Assembly: GCF_900182565.1 (NCBI RefSeq) | Contig: NZ_FXTI01000006.1 | Span: 1-64,000, forward strand | From: Melghirimyces algeriensis | GTDB lineage: Bacteria > Bacillota > Bacilli > Thermoactinomycetales > DSM-45169 | Direction: 5' to 3' | Length of the DNA stretch: 64,000 nucleotides | The notes under the pieces: generated by a model | What the model saw: only the letters and a program-made list of their open reading frames with translations | Told to the model about the DNA's origin: nothing | The model's database searches: none | In this document: positions 25,561 to 34,110 of the stretch, one piece after another | Numbering within the stretch: the first letter of the stretch is position 1 | Layout of the letters: the number at the start of each line of letters is the position of its first letter | Program-made: the position numbers and the translations under genes

Positions 25561-26643
25561 TTACGACATCGGTACCTGTGGGAGGATCTTCCCGTCAATC
25601 CGCTGAAAAATATCATCCAAGTCCCGACCGGTAATCGTTAGGCCATGATTCTTTAGACCCACCACCGCACGGGAGGGGTCCTCTGCCCGGCGAATCTGTT
25701 CAGCCACTGCTTCCGCCAATTGCACGGTTCCACATGGATAGTTAATTTCAGTTGAAGGAATCCCTTCCATCCAGGCATGAATGTGTACAATCGCTCCCAC
25801 TTCAGGATGCTCTGTGTAAATTTTCCAATGTTCAATTGCATCCACAGATGCGCGCTTTGGTTCAAGATTAGAGGGAACACTGATTTCCATTGCAGGTGTC
25901 CGTTGATCAAAACCTTTAATCAATAGGATGTCCCGACCGATTTCATGAAGACTTCCTTTATTAACCCCTCTGGCGCTCATCCAAAAACGGTTTCCTTCCT
26001 TACGGGCACTTAAATTTCCATAGCTGAGTCCCCCTATTCCATAAAGACGTTGTATATGCCGATAGGCTCTCTCCGGCAACATTTCCTCAATGGGAAACGG
26101 TGCTGGCAACAGATTGAGTTCATCCAGCTTTCTCCCAGCCCAGCTAATCTGCTCTGTCACTTCATCTCCATCCCATAGTTCTTCAGGCAAATCAGGATAA
26201 AACGTGTTGTCAATCACCAACTGGGATGTTGCCAGCGGACGCAAACGCTCAAAAACCCGTTGAAAAAAGCCTTCCTCCTCCATGCTTCCAATGATGGGGT
26301 AACATCCCTGTTCCAAGGTAATAAAGTAGGTTTCGGGTTCTCCATTGGATGCATCCTGATAAATCATAAGATTGCCCAGCGATTGAATCAGAATGGGGTA
26401 AGCAGCATGCAGGATGCTGTCGGTTGACTGTTTACTTTCCGTCACAGTGACCACAAACGTCCCTTTCCCCCTTCGTCGAAAATGACGCGGAGAGTCCGAA
26501 TCGACAAAATGAAACACCAATTGAACATCTGGTTTTATATCCGCATCATACTGATATCCATGTCGTTCCATCTCCTGTTTGATCCCCATGGCAAAGGGTT
26601 TCATTGTGTTGCTCCAATCCCCTGCGAAGGAAAAGGTATGCAT
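25561..26643 (-). CDS. Two-domain protein: unknown N-terminal domain fused to a class II aldolase/adducin domain
   Basis: 360 residues. The C-terminal half (about 190-350) is a class II aldolase fold: GNLSARKEGNRFWMSARGVNKG, metal His in AIVHIHAWMEG, and VVGLKNHGLTITGRDLDDIF. The N-terminal 160 residues (from GDWSNTMKPFAMG through ESKQSTDSILHAAYPILIQ) match nothing I can name; they look like an alpha/beta domain. Standalone aldolases of this class have 200-230 residues. The gene precedes the SDR by 18 bases and is probably co-transcribed. Its reaction cannot be stated. Confidence 0.75.
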   Translation of the reverse strand: MHTFSFAGDWSNTMKPFAMGIKQEMERHGYQYDADIKPDVQLVFHFVDSDSPRHFRRRGKGTFVVTVTESKQSTDSILHAAYPILIQSLGNLMIYQDASNGEPETYFITLEQGCYPIIGSMEEEGFFQRVFERLRPLATSQLVIDNTFYPDLPEELWDGDEVTEQISWAGRKLDELNLLPAPFPIEEMLPERAYRHIQRLYGIGGLSYGNLSARKEGNRFWMSARGVNKGSLHEIGRDILLIKGFDQRTPAMEISVPSNLEPKRASVDAIEHWKIYTEHPEVGAIVHIHAWMEGIPSTEINYPCGTVQLAEAVAEQIRRAEDPSRAVVGLKNHGLTITGRDLDDIFQRIDGKILPQVPMS

Positions 26644-26807
26644 AGATGCTTCACTCCCATAGTAGGATTTAGCTCTATTATTTCCAAATGGTGGGTATTT
26701 ATAAATAAAGCGTCTTTATACTTTTTCCCTTGTTTTCCTCCCGAATGAATTTCCTTCCATTCGGACAGATTAAGAAGCAAATTGATTCCAGGAAGGCAGG
26801 GGTGGAC

Positions 26808-28355
26808 ATGGGTTTTTTCAAAAAAATGCTGAATAACAACCGACGCTCCCTTACCAGTCAGAGAGCAAAGGATTTCATACATGAAGGACAAAAAGTTTCC
26901 CCTTCCATTGAAGAAAATGTCGCCTATATTCAAGACGCCATGTTCCATACAGCCGACTTAAAAACGCGGGAGATTTCCTTTAACGGAAAAAGAGGAGTCC
27001 TCATCTTCCTTAATACCACTGCTGACTTTACCAAAATCGAACAGTGCATTCTGACCCCTTTATCCCGGACTACAGGGGAAAAACCTCTTGAGGAGGTCAT
27101 TACCTCTCCATCGGTTGAGAAAAACGATGATTTAAACAAAGTGATCAAAGAAATGATTCACGGCCGGGTAATCATATTCTTTGAAGGAATGAAAGCGTAT
27201 TATGTCGTAAAAGCTTATGCCATTTATAAACGGGAAGTGAGTGAGCCCTACAATGAAAAAGTGATTCGGGGCTCCCACGAAGGATTTGTGGAAAACCTAA
27301 TCGTCAATATCCACTTGATTCGCAAACGGATCGAAAGTCGCCACTTGTCGGTGAAATATCATACTGTGGGAAAAGATACGAAAACCAAGATGGCCATTAT
27401 CTATATGCAAAACCTGGCCAATCCCGATGTGGTTCAGGAAGTTGAGCGCAGAATTCTGTCCATTGATGCCGACAGTATTCTCTCACCCGGTTTTGTAGAA
27501 GAGTACCTTGAAGGCAGAACCTATTCTCCCTTTCCACAAATGTTAAACACCGAACGCCCAGATCGGGTCATGGGCAACCTGATGGAGGGAAGGGTTGCTA
27601 TTATCATGGAAGGGAGTCCATCAGCTCTGATCGTACCCGTTACCTTTTCAGCCTTTTATCAATCCCCCGATGATTACAATTCCAGACCGCTCGTCTCCTC
27701 TTTTTTTCGACTGATTCGTTTTTCCAGCTTTCTTGCAGCCCTGCTGCTGCCTTCTTTTTATATCGCTGTTATCTCATTTCATTATGAAGTGGTTCCTTCC
27801 GCCCTTCTTTTCCCAATGAAAAGCAGTGTGGAATATGTCCCTTTTCCTCCCTTAATGGAAGCATTTCTGTTGGAAGTCATTATCGAGCTGATTCGGGAGG
27901 GAGGGATTCGATTGCCTTCCCCTGTTGGGCAAACCATTGGAATCGTGGGCGGTCTGGTTATTGGACAATCAGCCGTACAAGCGGCACTGGTCTCCAACAT
28001 CATGATTATCGTGGTCGCCGTCACCGCCATCTCCTCCTTTGTCGTCCCCTCCAATGAGATGGGCGGATCAGTGCGAATCCTTCGTTTCCCGATGATGGTG
28101 TTGGCCGGACTGTTCGGATTTTTGGGGATTATGACAGGTTTGTTGTTAATCCTGATCCACCTGACTCGACTGGAATCCTTTGGAACCCCTTATTTTTCAC
28201 CTGCCATCCCGTTTCGGCTGAAGGATATGAAAGACACTATCGTCCGGCTGGCCGTCTGGCAGCTAAATGAACGCCCAGTAGACGCTCAACCGCAACGCTT
28301 AAATCAGGAACGCTATTCAAGGGGCTGGAAACGAAATGCCAAACGTAAAAAATAG
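26808..28355 (+). CDS. Spore germination receptor subunit A (GerA family)
   Basis: 515 residues from the inner ATG at 26808, behind AGGGGTGG. The GerAA/GerKA-type N-terminal cytoplasmic domain (about 20-270) includes NLMEGRVAIIMEGSPSALIVP. It is followed by about five membrane segments (about 300-465), including FIELLREGGIRLP-like sequence, here IELIREGGIRLPSPVGQTIG. The subunit sits in the inner spore membrane as part of a nutrient receptor with B and C subunits. Here the B gene downstream is destroyed, so this receptor is probably inactive unless another B subunit substitutes. Confidence 0.92.
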   Translation: MGFFKKMLNNNRRSLTSQRAKDFIHEGQKVSPSIEENVAYIQDAMFHTADLKTREISFNGKRGVLIFLNTTADFTKIEQCILTPLSRTTGEKPLEEVITSPSVEKNDDLNKVIKEMIHGRVIIFFEGMKAYYVVKAYAIYKREVSEPYNEKVIRGSHEGFVENLIVNIHLIRKRIESRHLSVKYHTVGKDTKTKMAIIYMQNLANPDVVQEVERRILSIDADSILSPGFVEEYLEGRTYSPFPQMLNTERPDRVMGNLMEGRVAIIMEGSPSALIVPVTFSAFYQSPDDYNSRPLVSSFFRLIRFSSFLAALLLPSFYIAVISFHYEVVPSALLFPMKSSVEYVPFPPLMEAFLLEVIIELIREGGIRLPSPVGQTIGIVGGLVIGQSAVQAALVSNIMIIVVAVTAISSFVVPSNEMGGSVRILRFPMMVLAGLFGFLGIMTGLLLILIHLTRLESFGTPYFSPAIPFRLKDMKDTIVRLAVWQLNERPVDAQPQRLNQERYSRGWKRNAKRKK

Positions 28356-28921
28356 CATCACACCCGGCGTGACCCATGTTTTTTATTATCAAACCCAGAT
28401 CGGACTAACGAAGTACCTATGATCCTGTATCCCTTCACAGAGAAAGGGAGTATGGGAAAGCTAAAAGCTACATCCATAGGAAGTCTGATCACTACATTGA
28501 TCTATACGTTTTTAACACTTACCACCCTGTTTGTCTTTAGCCCGGTAGAATTTTCTCCGGTTCCTGCTGTGGTCATTTACATGTTAAAGGCGTTCAAATT
28601 TCAGTTGGTGGAACGACCAAATTTATATTTTCTCAGCCTCTGGATTCCTTCGGTATTCACCTCTGTCGTCAGCAGTTATCTTTATTTGGGAAGTGTGGGC
28701 TTCAGCCGGCTGTCTCGCCAAAAATCCCATCAAAAGTGGGTCTGGTAGAACGCCTTGATCAGCTATGCGATCTCATTCCTTCCCAAGGATTGGTTGGATA
28801 TTGAACAATATACTGAGAGAAGCAATTACCATCTTATATTTTTGTTGCTGGACTCCCAGTAATACTGCTGATGATTTCCTATCTGTTGAAGAAACAAGAA
28901 GCAGGAGGCACTTCACGATGA
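28336..28921 (+). pseudogene. Spore germination receptor subunit B (GerAB family), internally deleted
   Basis: The original start at 28336 overlaps the subunit A stop, as usual, and gives the family N-terminus (PNVKNSITPGVTHVFYYQTQ) before a stop at 28420. From about 28420 a second frame gives the C-terminal third: TEKGSMGKLKATSIGSLITT, FSPVEFSPVPAVVIYMLKAF, LWIPSVFTSVVSSYLYLG. Then come an in-frame TAG (28746), FLPKDWLDIEQYTE, and another shift before FVAGLPVILLMISYLLKK. Roughly 190 of about 365 codons are missing. Deletion plus stop plus frameshift make loss of function nearly certain. Confidence 0.88.
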
Positions 28922-30069
28922 AGCGGATCATTCAACTCATCCTTTCCCTATTTCTTTTCCTGACATTGACGGGTTGCTGGGATCTCAATCTGCTCAGAGA
29001 TGCCCGAATGGCAGTCATTGTTGGACTGGACCGTACCCCGGAAGGAAAGCTGTTAAGCACCTCTGTCATTCGGGAAGTCAAGATCACAGAAGGTGGGGAA
29101 GAAGCGACAAATCTCATTCTGAAATCAACTGGTCACACTCCCCGTGAAACCCAGGATAATGGGGATCGCCGGTTAAACAATCGGTACGATATCTCCAAAA
29201 ACCGGGTGATACTGTTGGGAGAAAAGCTGGCCCGGGAAGATATCTATCCAGTATTGGATATTTTATATCGAGACCCAAAAAGTGCTCTGAACGCACATAT
29301 CGCTGTTACCAAAGGACGAGCAGAACATCTTTTGGACTTGGATACCGCAGGGGATACACTAATCGGAGAGTATGTGGATGAGCTGATTAACAGTGCAGAA
29401 GAAAAGACCCTTGTTCCCATAGAAAATGTTCAAAGCATCTGTCCAGTGTTGTTTGATCCGGGTCAAGACTTTGCGATTCCCTATATAACCATCGAAAAAG
29501 GGGACCTTCAGGCAGCAGGAATAGACAACGAAAAAGATGTCTCCGTTGAGGGCATTGCGATGTTCCACGGACATCATATGACTGGAACCCTGAACCGAGA
29601 GGAATCCCGCCTGTTTCTGATGATGGCTGACAAACTGAATAAAACGTCACGGCTAACCATACAGGTGGACCCAGGCAAGTCGGATGACATTGACTCTTAT
29701 ATCACGATTGATATGGGAACTTTAAAACGTAAACTTGATATTCGATTTAACCCAAAGGGGGAAATTCACGTCGATCTCAATCTGGACATGAATGTGGAGG
29801 TTGTGGAATATCCTGATGATAAATTGGCTGAATCAACCGTTCTTCACCGATTGGATAAAAAGTTGTCTGAAAGTATCACCCATCAGTCAGAACAAGTGAT
29901 CAAAAAAATGAAACGATCCCGTTTCGACGGATTTGGTATCGGGCGGGAGATTATGGCCCATTCACCAGAAGAGTGGCATGGAGCCAAGTGGTGGACCAAA
30001 ACTTATCCCAAAGTGAAATTTCATCCCAAGGTGAATGTTCATATTGTGGGTCATGGGATTATTAGTTAA
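28918..30069 (+). CDS. Spore germination receptor subunit C lipoprotein (GerAC family)
   Basis: 383 residues from the ATG at 28918, behind AGGAGG and overlapping the end of the gerAB remnant. The signal peptide ends in the lipobox LTGC (Cys about 19), followed by WDLNLLRDARMAVIVGLDRT. Three alpha/beta domains follow, with DISKNRVILLGEKLARE and SVEGIAMFHGHHMTGTLN typical of the family. It is anchored to the outer face of the inner spore membrane. The gene is intact although its B partner is not. Confidence 0.92.
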   Translation: MKRIIQLILSLFLFLTLTGCWDLNLLRDARMAVIVGLDRTPEGKLLSTSVIREVKITEGGEEATNLILKSTGHTPRETQDNGDRRLNNRYDISKNRVILLGEKLAREDIYPVLDILYRDPKSALNAHIAVTKGRAEHLLDLDTAGDTLIGEYVDELINSAEEKTLVPIENVQSICPVLFDPGQDFAIPYITIEKGDLQAAGIDNEKDVSVEGIAMFHGHHMTGTLNREESRLFLMMADKLNKTSRLTIQVDPGKSDDIDSYITIDMGTLKRKLDIRFNPKGEIHVDLNLDMNVEVVEYPDDKLAESTVLHRLDKKLSESITHQSEQVIKKMKRSRFDGFGIGREIMAHSPEEWHGAKWWTKTYPKVKFHPKVNVHIVGHGIIS

Positions 30070-30071
30070 CT

Positions 30072-30098
30072 AAAAAACTCCCAATATGGGAGTTTTTT
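30072..30098 (+). terminator. Terminator of the ger operon
   Basis: AAAAAACTCCC, loop AATAT, GGGAGTTTTTT, directly after the GerAC stop. Confidence 0.88.
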
Positions 30099-30117
30099 AT
30101 ATTAAAACCGATTCACT

Positions 30118-30718
30118 TCATTTATCCCTGGAGAGCCCCAAAACAAGAACGTGGGCTCTCTTTCCGCTTTTCCATTCTTCTTTTAATATCCCCATCTTCA
30201 CAGAATCATAGTAAGCTCCTTCAACAATCTGGGCCTTTCGGATTCGTCCCTCCTCCACCATGCCACAACGAGCTGCCAACCGAATCATTCGTTCGTTTCC
30301 CGACCACGTGGAAGTTCCCAGCCGTACCGTATCCACATTTTGGAACAAATAATCAATCCACATCTGAAAGGCTTCCGTTCCATAACCTCCGGACCAGTAT
30401 CGGGAGTCAAAGATCACCAAGCCGATTTCCATCCAGTTGGTTTCTTTATCTACCCAATATCTCCCTACCGTTCCCCAGTTCCCCATCAATCTCAACCACC
30501 ATCTGCCACCGGGCTGATCGGTTTCCACCCACTTCAGCTCTTCACCCCACTGATGGTCAAACGCTTTTCGATCGGGGACTTTCACTGGGGTATAAGGTCC
30601 GTTCCAACGATGGTGTTCCCGATCTTCGGCTTCATATTTCCAATACCAGATTTGATCCAGAATCCTGTGGTTCCAAATCTCTCAATACAACCTTAGAACT
30701 CTGCATACGGATCGTCAT
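30118..30718 (-). pseudogene. GNAT-family N-acetyltransferase with a frameshift near its N-terminus
   Basis: The ATG at 30718, behind GAGGAG, begins MTIRMQSSKVVLRDLEPQD. After an extra base near 30661 the frame shifts; removing it gives LDQIWYWKYEAEDREHHRW followed by the uninterrupted remainder (NWMEIGLVIFDSRYWSGGYG with the acyl-CoA loop, TSTWSGNERMIRLAARCGM). The whole would be a normal GNAT of about 200 residues acting on small molecules or protein N-termini. A shorter protein starting inside (from about 30585) would lack the first strand. Sequencing error is possible. Confidence 0.72.
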
Positions 30719-30802
30719 TCTTTTCTCTCTCCTCACTCTGTTCAACCATTCACCATCATGAAACATAAGCTATAAGACATCCCCAGAAAGGAGGTTTCCA
30801 TC

Positions 30803-31072
30803 ATTTTTTACAACTATTCTCGCTATCCTTGTTGGTACTGGGTTCCTGTTCCCTATGCTCCCTTTAGGACAGTCAATAATCCTCCCGTTGAACATGGTCC
30901 TGTCGGTCCCGGTGAGCGCGGTCCCGTTGGACCCGGTGAACGTGGACCCGTCGGTCCCGGCGAACGTGGACCCGTGGGTCCCGGTGAACGTGGTCCTGTC
31001 GGTCCCATTGGGCCGGTTGAACCAATCCCTGGCGGCTCTTTTTACCCCATGTTTCCATTTCCCATTTATTAG
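30803..31072 (+). CDS. Gly/Pro-rich repeat protein, probable spore-surface type, with an AUU start
   Basis: An 89-residue frame opens with ATT 8 bases after AGGAGG. A stop lies ten codons upstream, and no ATG, GTG or TTG occurs in frame before the repeats. The product starts FYNYSRYPCWYWVPVPYAPF, then has four and a half copies of GPVGPGER, and ends GGSFYPMFPFPIY. Aromatic-rich ends around a collagen-like block are typical of spore coat or exosporium proteins, but I recognise no family. Gly spacing is 3-2-3, not strict Gly-X-Y. A terminator follows. The coherent protein sequence makes AUU (or AUC one codon earlier) the best start. Confidence 0.65.
   Translation: MFYNYSRYPCWYWVPVPYAPFRTVNNPPVEHGPVGPGERGPVGPGERGPVGPGERGPVGPGERGPVGPIGPVEPIPGGSFYPMFPFPIY
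30896..31006 (+). repeat. 24-bp in-frame tandem repeat
   Basis: Four full units plus 15 bases of a fifth, with third-position changes only, encode GPVGPGER repeats. Such arrays often vary in copy number. Confidence 0.85.
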
Positions 31073-31082
31073 ACTGCTGGTT

Positions 31083-31114
31083 AAAAAGCTACCCCTGGAT
31101 GAGGGTAGCTTTTT
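31083..31114. terminator. Bidirectional terminator
   Basis: AAAAAGCTACCC, loop CTGGATGA, GGGTAGCTTTTT, between the repeat-protein gene and pepF. Confidence 0.85.
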
Positions 31115-32903
31115 ACTGCTCCGTCAATTCCAAAAACGTTTCAATATCTGCCTTTACGAGACTACAAGCTCCTTGCCAAAAATCCGGCTGAGTCAAGTCA
31201 ACATCCAAATGTTTCTGTGCCAGGTCCTCAACCGTCATACGTCCTGTGTCCCGAAGCAGATTTACATATTTATTTGCAAAAGAGGGACCTTCCTGAAGAG
31301 CGCGACTATAAAGGCCTGTACTAAACAAATAACCAAACGTGTAGGGAAAATTATAGAAGGGAACGCCGGTAATGTAAAAATGAAGCTTGGATGCCCAAAA
31401 ATAGGGATGGTATTCCTCCAATGCTTCACAAAACGCTTCTTTCTCCGCAGTTAAAATCAATTCTTTCAGCCTTGCCGTAGGAACCGGTCCTTTTTTTCGC
31501 TCTTCATAGAATCGCGTCTCAAACAGAAACCGGGCGTGAATATCCATAAAAAATGCAACAGCGCGCTGGATTTTATCCTCCAGAAGTGCAATCTGGCGTT
31601 CTTTTGTGGAAGCTGAGCGAATGGACGCATCGGCCACAATCGACTCAGCGAATGTGGAAGCCGTTTCAGCAACATTCATGGCATATTGTTGAACCATCTG
31701 GGGCAAGTCATTCATCACATGCTGATGGTAGGCATGCCCCAGCTCATGGGCCAATGTATTCACATTACTGGCAGAACCGGAATAGGTCATAAAGATACGG
31801 GTTTGGTTGCTTTGGTCAAAACTGGTACAAAAACCACCAGGCCGCTTACCTGGACGATCTTCCGCTTCGATCCACCGATTGACAAAAGCTTTGTTGGCGA
31901 AATCAGCCATTTCCGGATGAAAACTGCGAAATTGCTCCATGATGAAGTCTGCAGCCTCGTCATAAGGGATATGGGTTTCCCCCTGAGAGATCGGGGCATA
32001 GAGATCGTACCAACTTAACTTATGTAGTCCCAGCAAAGAAGCTTTTCTCTGGAAAAAGCGGAGGATTTCTCCTTTATGTTCTGTGATCACCTTCCACATC
32101 GTTTGCAAGGTTTCTTCAGACATCCGGTTGAGATCCAAAGGCTCTTTTAGAACAGAATCCCAACCGCGTTGGTGATATAGGTTCAGGCGAAAGCCGGATA
32201 AATGGTTCAGTGAAGAAGCCAATAACTCTTCTTCCCGTGACCATGCTTCATTCATTCGATGAAACACCTTCCGACGAATTTCCCGATCGCTGCTGGAGAG
32301 TTTATTGGCTGCCTGACCCACGGAAAGATCCTTGACTTCTCCATCTTCTTCAAAAGGAATGGTCATTCGACCGACAATCGTATTGTACAATTCTTCCCAA
32401 GCATGATAACCATCAACAGCAAGGTCCCCAGCCAGACTTTCCATTTCGGATGGCAATTTTTCAGACGCTCGTTGACGTTGTTCTTTCAAGGGAAAGGCAA
32501 TCGGCTGAATATCAGGGTCTTGCAACAACGACTTCCATGTGGAATCATTCATTTCAAGAAACAAACGATCCAATCGGGTTACCGTACGGTTAAAGGTGGC
32601 GTGAATCTGAGAAAGGCGACCACGGTGGATTTTTGCCTTTTCATCATGAACATTTTGCGAAAGCAGACAATGAACAAAAGATATGGCCTCTCCCAACCGG
32701 GCATTTAAATCCTGTACATCTTTCAATACTTGACGCCAAAACTTTAAGTCCTCCGATTCCCGTTGACCCATCTGTTGTATTCTCTTGTCAAAATCGTTCA
32801 CATCTTGTTCCAATTTCTCTACATAGGTGCGAAACTCCGAAGAATCGCTTCCTCCCGGAAAAATAACATCTAAATCCCAAGTCATACTGTACTTTTCAGA
32901 CAT
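31113..32903 (-). CDS. pepF: Oligoendopeptidase F (M3 family zinc peptidase)
   Basis: 596 residues from the ATG at 32903, behind AAGGGTGGG. The zinc site is LAHELGHAYHQH (HExxH, about residue 388), with the downstream Glu in ETASTFAES. N-terminal helical segments (about 20-190) match PepF of the M3B branch. The enzyme trims oligopeptides of about 7-17 residues in the cytosol and, in Bacillus, has been linked to degradation of sporulation-signalling peptides. It is a single gene. Confidence 0.94.
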   Translation of the reverse strand: MSEKYSMTWDLDVIFPGGSDSSEFRTYVEKLEQDVNDFDKRIQQMGQRESEDLKFWRQVLKDVQDLNARLGEAISFVHCLLSQNVHDEKAKIHRGRLSQIHATFNRTVTRLDRLFLEMNDSTWKSLLQDPDIQPIAFPLKEQRQRASEKLPSEMESLAGDLAVDGYHAWEELYNTIVGRMTIPFEEDGEVKDLSVGQAANKLSSSDREIRRKVFHRMNEAWSREEELLASSLNHLSGFRLNLYHQRGWDSVLKEPLDLNRMSEETLQTMWKVITEHKGEILRFFQRKASLLGLHKLSWYDLYAPISQGETHIPYDEAADFIMEQFRSFHPEMADFANKAFVNRWIEAEDRPGKRPGGFCTSFDQSNQTRIFMTYSGSASNVNTLAHELGHAYHQHVMNDLPQMVQQYAMNVAETASTFAESIVADASIRSASTKERQIALLEDKIQRAVAFFMDIHARFLFETRFYEERKKGPVPTARLKELILTAEKEAFCEALEEYHPYFWASKLHFYITGVPFYNFPYTFGYLFSTGLYSRALQEGPSFANKYVNLLRDTGRMTVEDLAQKHLDVDLTQPDFWQGACSLVKADIETFLELTEQ

Positions 32904-32964
32904 AGAACCCACCCTTTTCTTTAATTCTCTATTATTATATCACTACTCAGAAATTTTTCGATAT

Positions 32965-33000
32965 CAACAGGACCGATGGCTTCTGCCATCGGTCCTGTTG
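32965..33000. terminator. Strong hairpin between small ORF and pepF
   Basis: A perfect 16-bp stem (CAACAGGACCGATGGC with GCCATCGGTCCTGTTG) has loop TTCT. It lies after the stop of the small minus-strand gene, with weak T richness (AAATTTTTCG on the other side), and probably ends that transcript. Confidence 0.7.
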
Positions 33001-33020
33001 GATTCATTTTATTCAGCGGT

Positions 33021-33176
33021 TTATACAATCAATTTTTTGGCCCGTTTATATTCTTTTTCCCGTTTCTTTTCCACTTCCACCATAGAATCCAAATTAGAAC
33101 TGTATTCAGCGTAGCTAATGTTATGGGCAAAATACATGGCCCGTTTCACGGTTTCGGATACTTTATGATCCTGAAT
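33021..33176 (-). CDS. Small helical protein, 51 residues, apparently with an AUU start
   Basis: The frame begins ATT 6 bases after AGGGAGAGG, and an in-frame TAA lies eight codons upstream with no ATG, GTG or TTG between. The product begins QDHKVSETVKRAMYFAHNIS and ends in a charged helix (MVEVEKKREKEYKRAKKLIV). Inner GTG and ATG codons lack ribosome sites. I recognise no family. Protein-like composition and the hairpin after the stop support a gene; the start codon is the uncertain part. Confidence 0.55.
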   Translation of the reverse strand: MQDHKVSETVKRAMYFAHNISYAEYSSNLDSMVEVEKKREKEYKRAKKLIV

Positions 33177-33422
33177 AAAAAACCTCTCCCTTCCTGTTTA
33201 CAAACCTTATGATATCATCCATCCTGAATTTCCCAAAACGGAATGTAAGAAGATCTCAGGCCATCTGTTGTCTCTCAGACTTCAAAGAAATGATCAGTTC
33301 CTTTTTCTTTACAATCCGATGGAAAATGCTTTCTTATTCCCCGCAATTCATCCTCCAAGTACAAAAAAGCTGTAGGACAATCCCAACAGTATAATAAAAC
33401 CAACATTCTGTCTATTTTTAGC

Positions 33423-33520
33423 TGGGGATCTGATTTCCGCCTTTGCACCGCTTTTTTCCGATCGGTGGAGTTTTTGCCGTTGTCAGAAAAGGATGCCCCA
33501 TCGGAAATCGTTCCCCTTTT
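33423..33520. repeat. Structured intergenic repeat, degenerate copy 3
   Basis: The stretch from GATTTCCGCCTTTGCACCGC and that from GTCAGAAAAGGATGCCCCATC match the two ends of the repeat at 2401-2622 and 53192-53363, with the middle deleted and several substitutions. The inverted GATTTCCG / CGGAAATC pair is kept. The rest of 33177-33562 shows no gene. Confidence 0.6.
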
Positions 33521-33562
33521 TTCCTGCCAAGGACGTGCGATGTCCGTAACTGCAAAACGATA

Positions 33563-33928
33563 TCAGTGTTTCAATGATTCTCCCGGAAGAAATTGCTGCA
33601 ATGCATCCTGAAGCAATGTGACTGCCTGAGACATCGCCAATCCTCCACCAAAAGCCCCGGATACAGCTGCAGCTTCCAGTACCTCCTGTTGACTGGCTCC
33701 TTGGTCCACTGCCCCTTTCGTATGGTAGATAATACAATACTCATCATTAGACATCACGCCAAGAGCTAGTGCGATCAGATGCTTCTCTTTGACAGACAGC
33801 TCCCCTTCTTGAAAGCAGGCCTCTGTAAATTGCCTGTATTTTCGGGCGACATGAGGCAGGTGTTTTTCAAACGTCCCCACACCCTCTTTATAATCCTGCA
33901 ATGCTTGTTCCACAATGGACTCCTCCAT
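33563..33928 (-). CDS. Carboxymuconolactone decarboxylase/AhpD-like protein
   Basis: 121 residues from the ATG at 33928, behind GAGGAGG. The core KEKHLIALALGVMSNDEYCIIYHTKGAVDQGASQ is the AhpD-like fold, but the usual CxxC is reduced to one Cys (EYCIIYH), so a peroxidase-reductase role like that of AhpD is doubtful. GAFGGGLAMSQAVTLLQDAL follows. Such proteins are small helical oligomers, often of unknown substrate. Confidence 0.8.
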   Translation of the reverse strand: MEESIVEQALQDYKEGVGTFEKHLPHVARKYRQFTEACFQEGELSVKEKHLIALALGVMSNDEYCIIYHTKGAVDQGASQQEVLEAAAVSGAFGGGLAMSQAVTLLQDALQQFLPGESLKH

Positions 33929-34110
33929 AAAGGAACCTCCTCTATTCAAATAATCATTTGTATCCTTTGCCAATCCAGTTGTAAACATGCATTGCTGATG
34001 CCAGAAGATATGTAAAAAAAACCGGCCAACGGCCAGCAGATACAGCAAAAAAAAGCAGCAATCTTTCCGATCTCCCTGTGCCACCGGTCAACAAACGAGC
34101 TAAAATTGTT

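Noticed and set aside
30896..31006. 24-bp direct repeats considered as a CRISPR array
   Set aside because: Units abut without spacers, stay in frame and differ at third positions, so they are coding repeats.
30855..31454. A 199-codon ATG frame over the Gly/Pro-repeat gene
   Set aside because: It reads the repeat in another frame, has no ribosome site, and runs through the terminator into the antisense of pepF. The ATT-initiated frame gives far better protein sequence.
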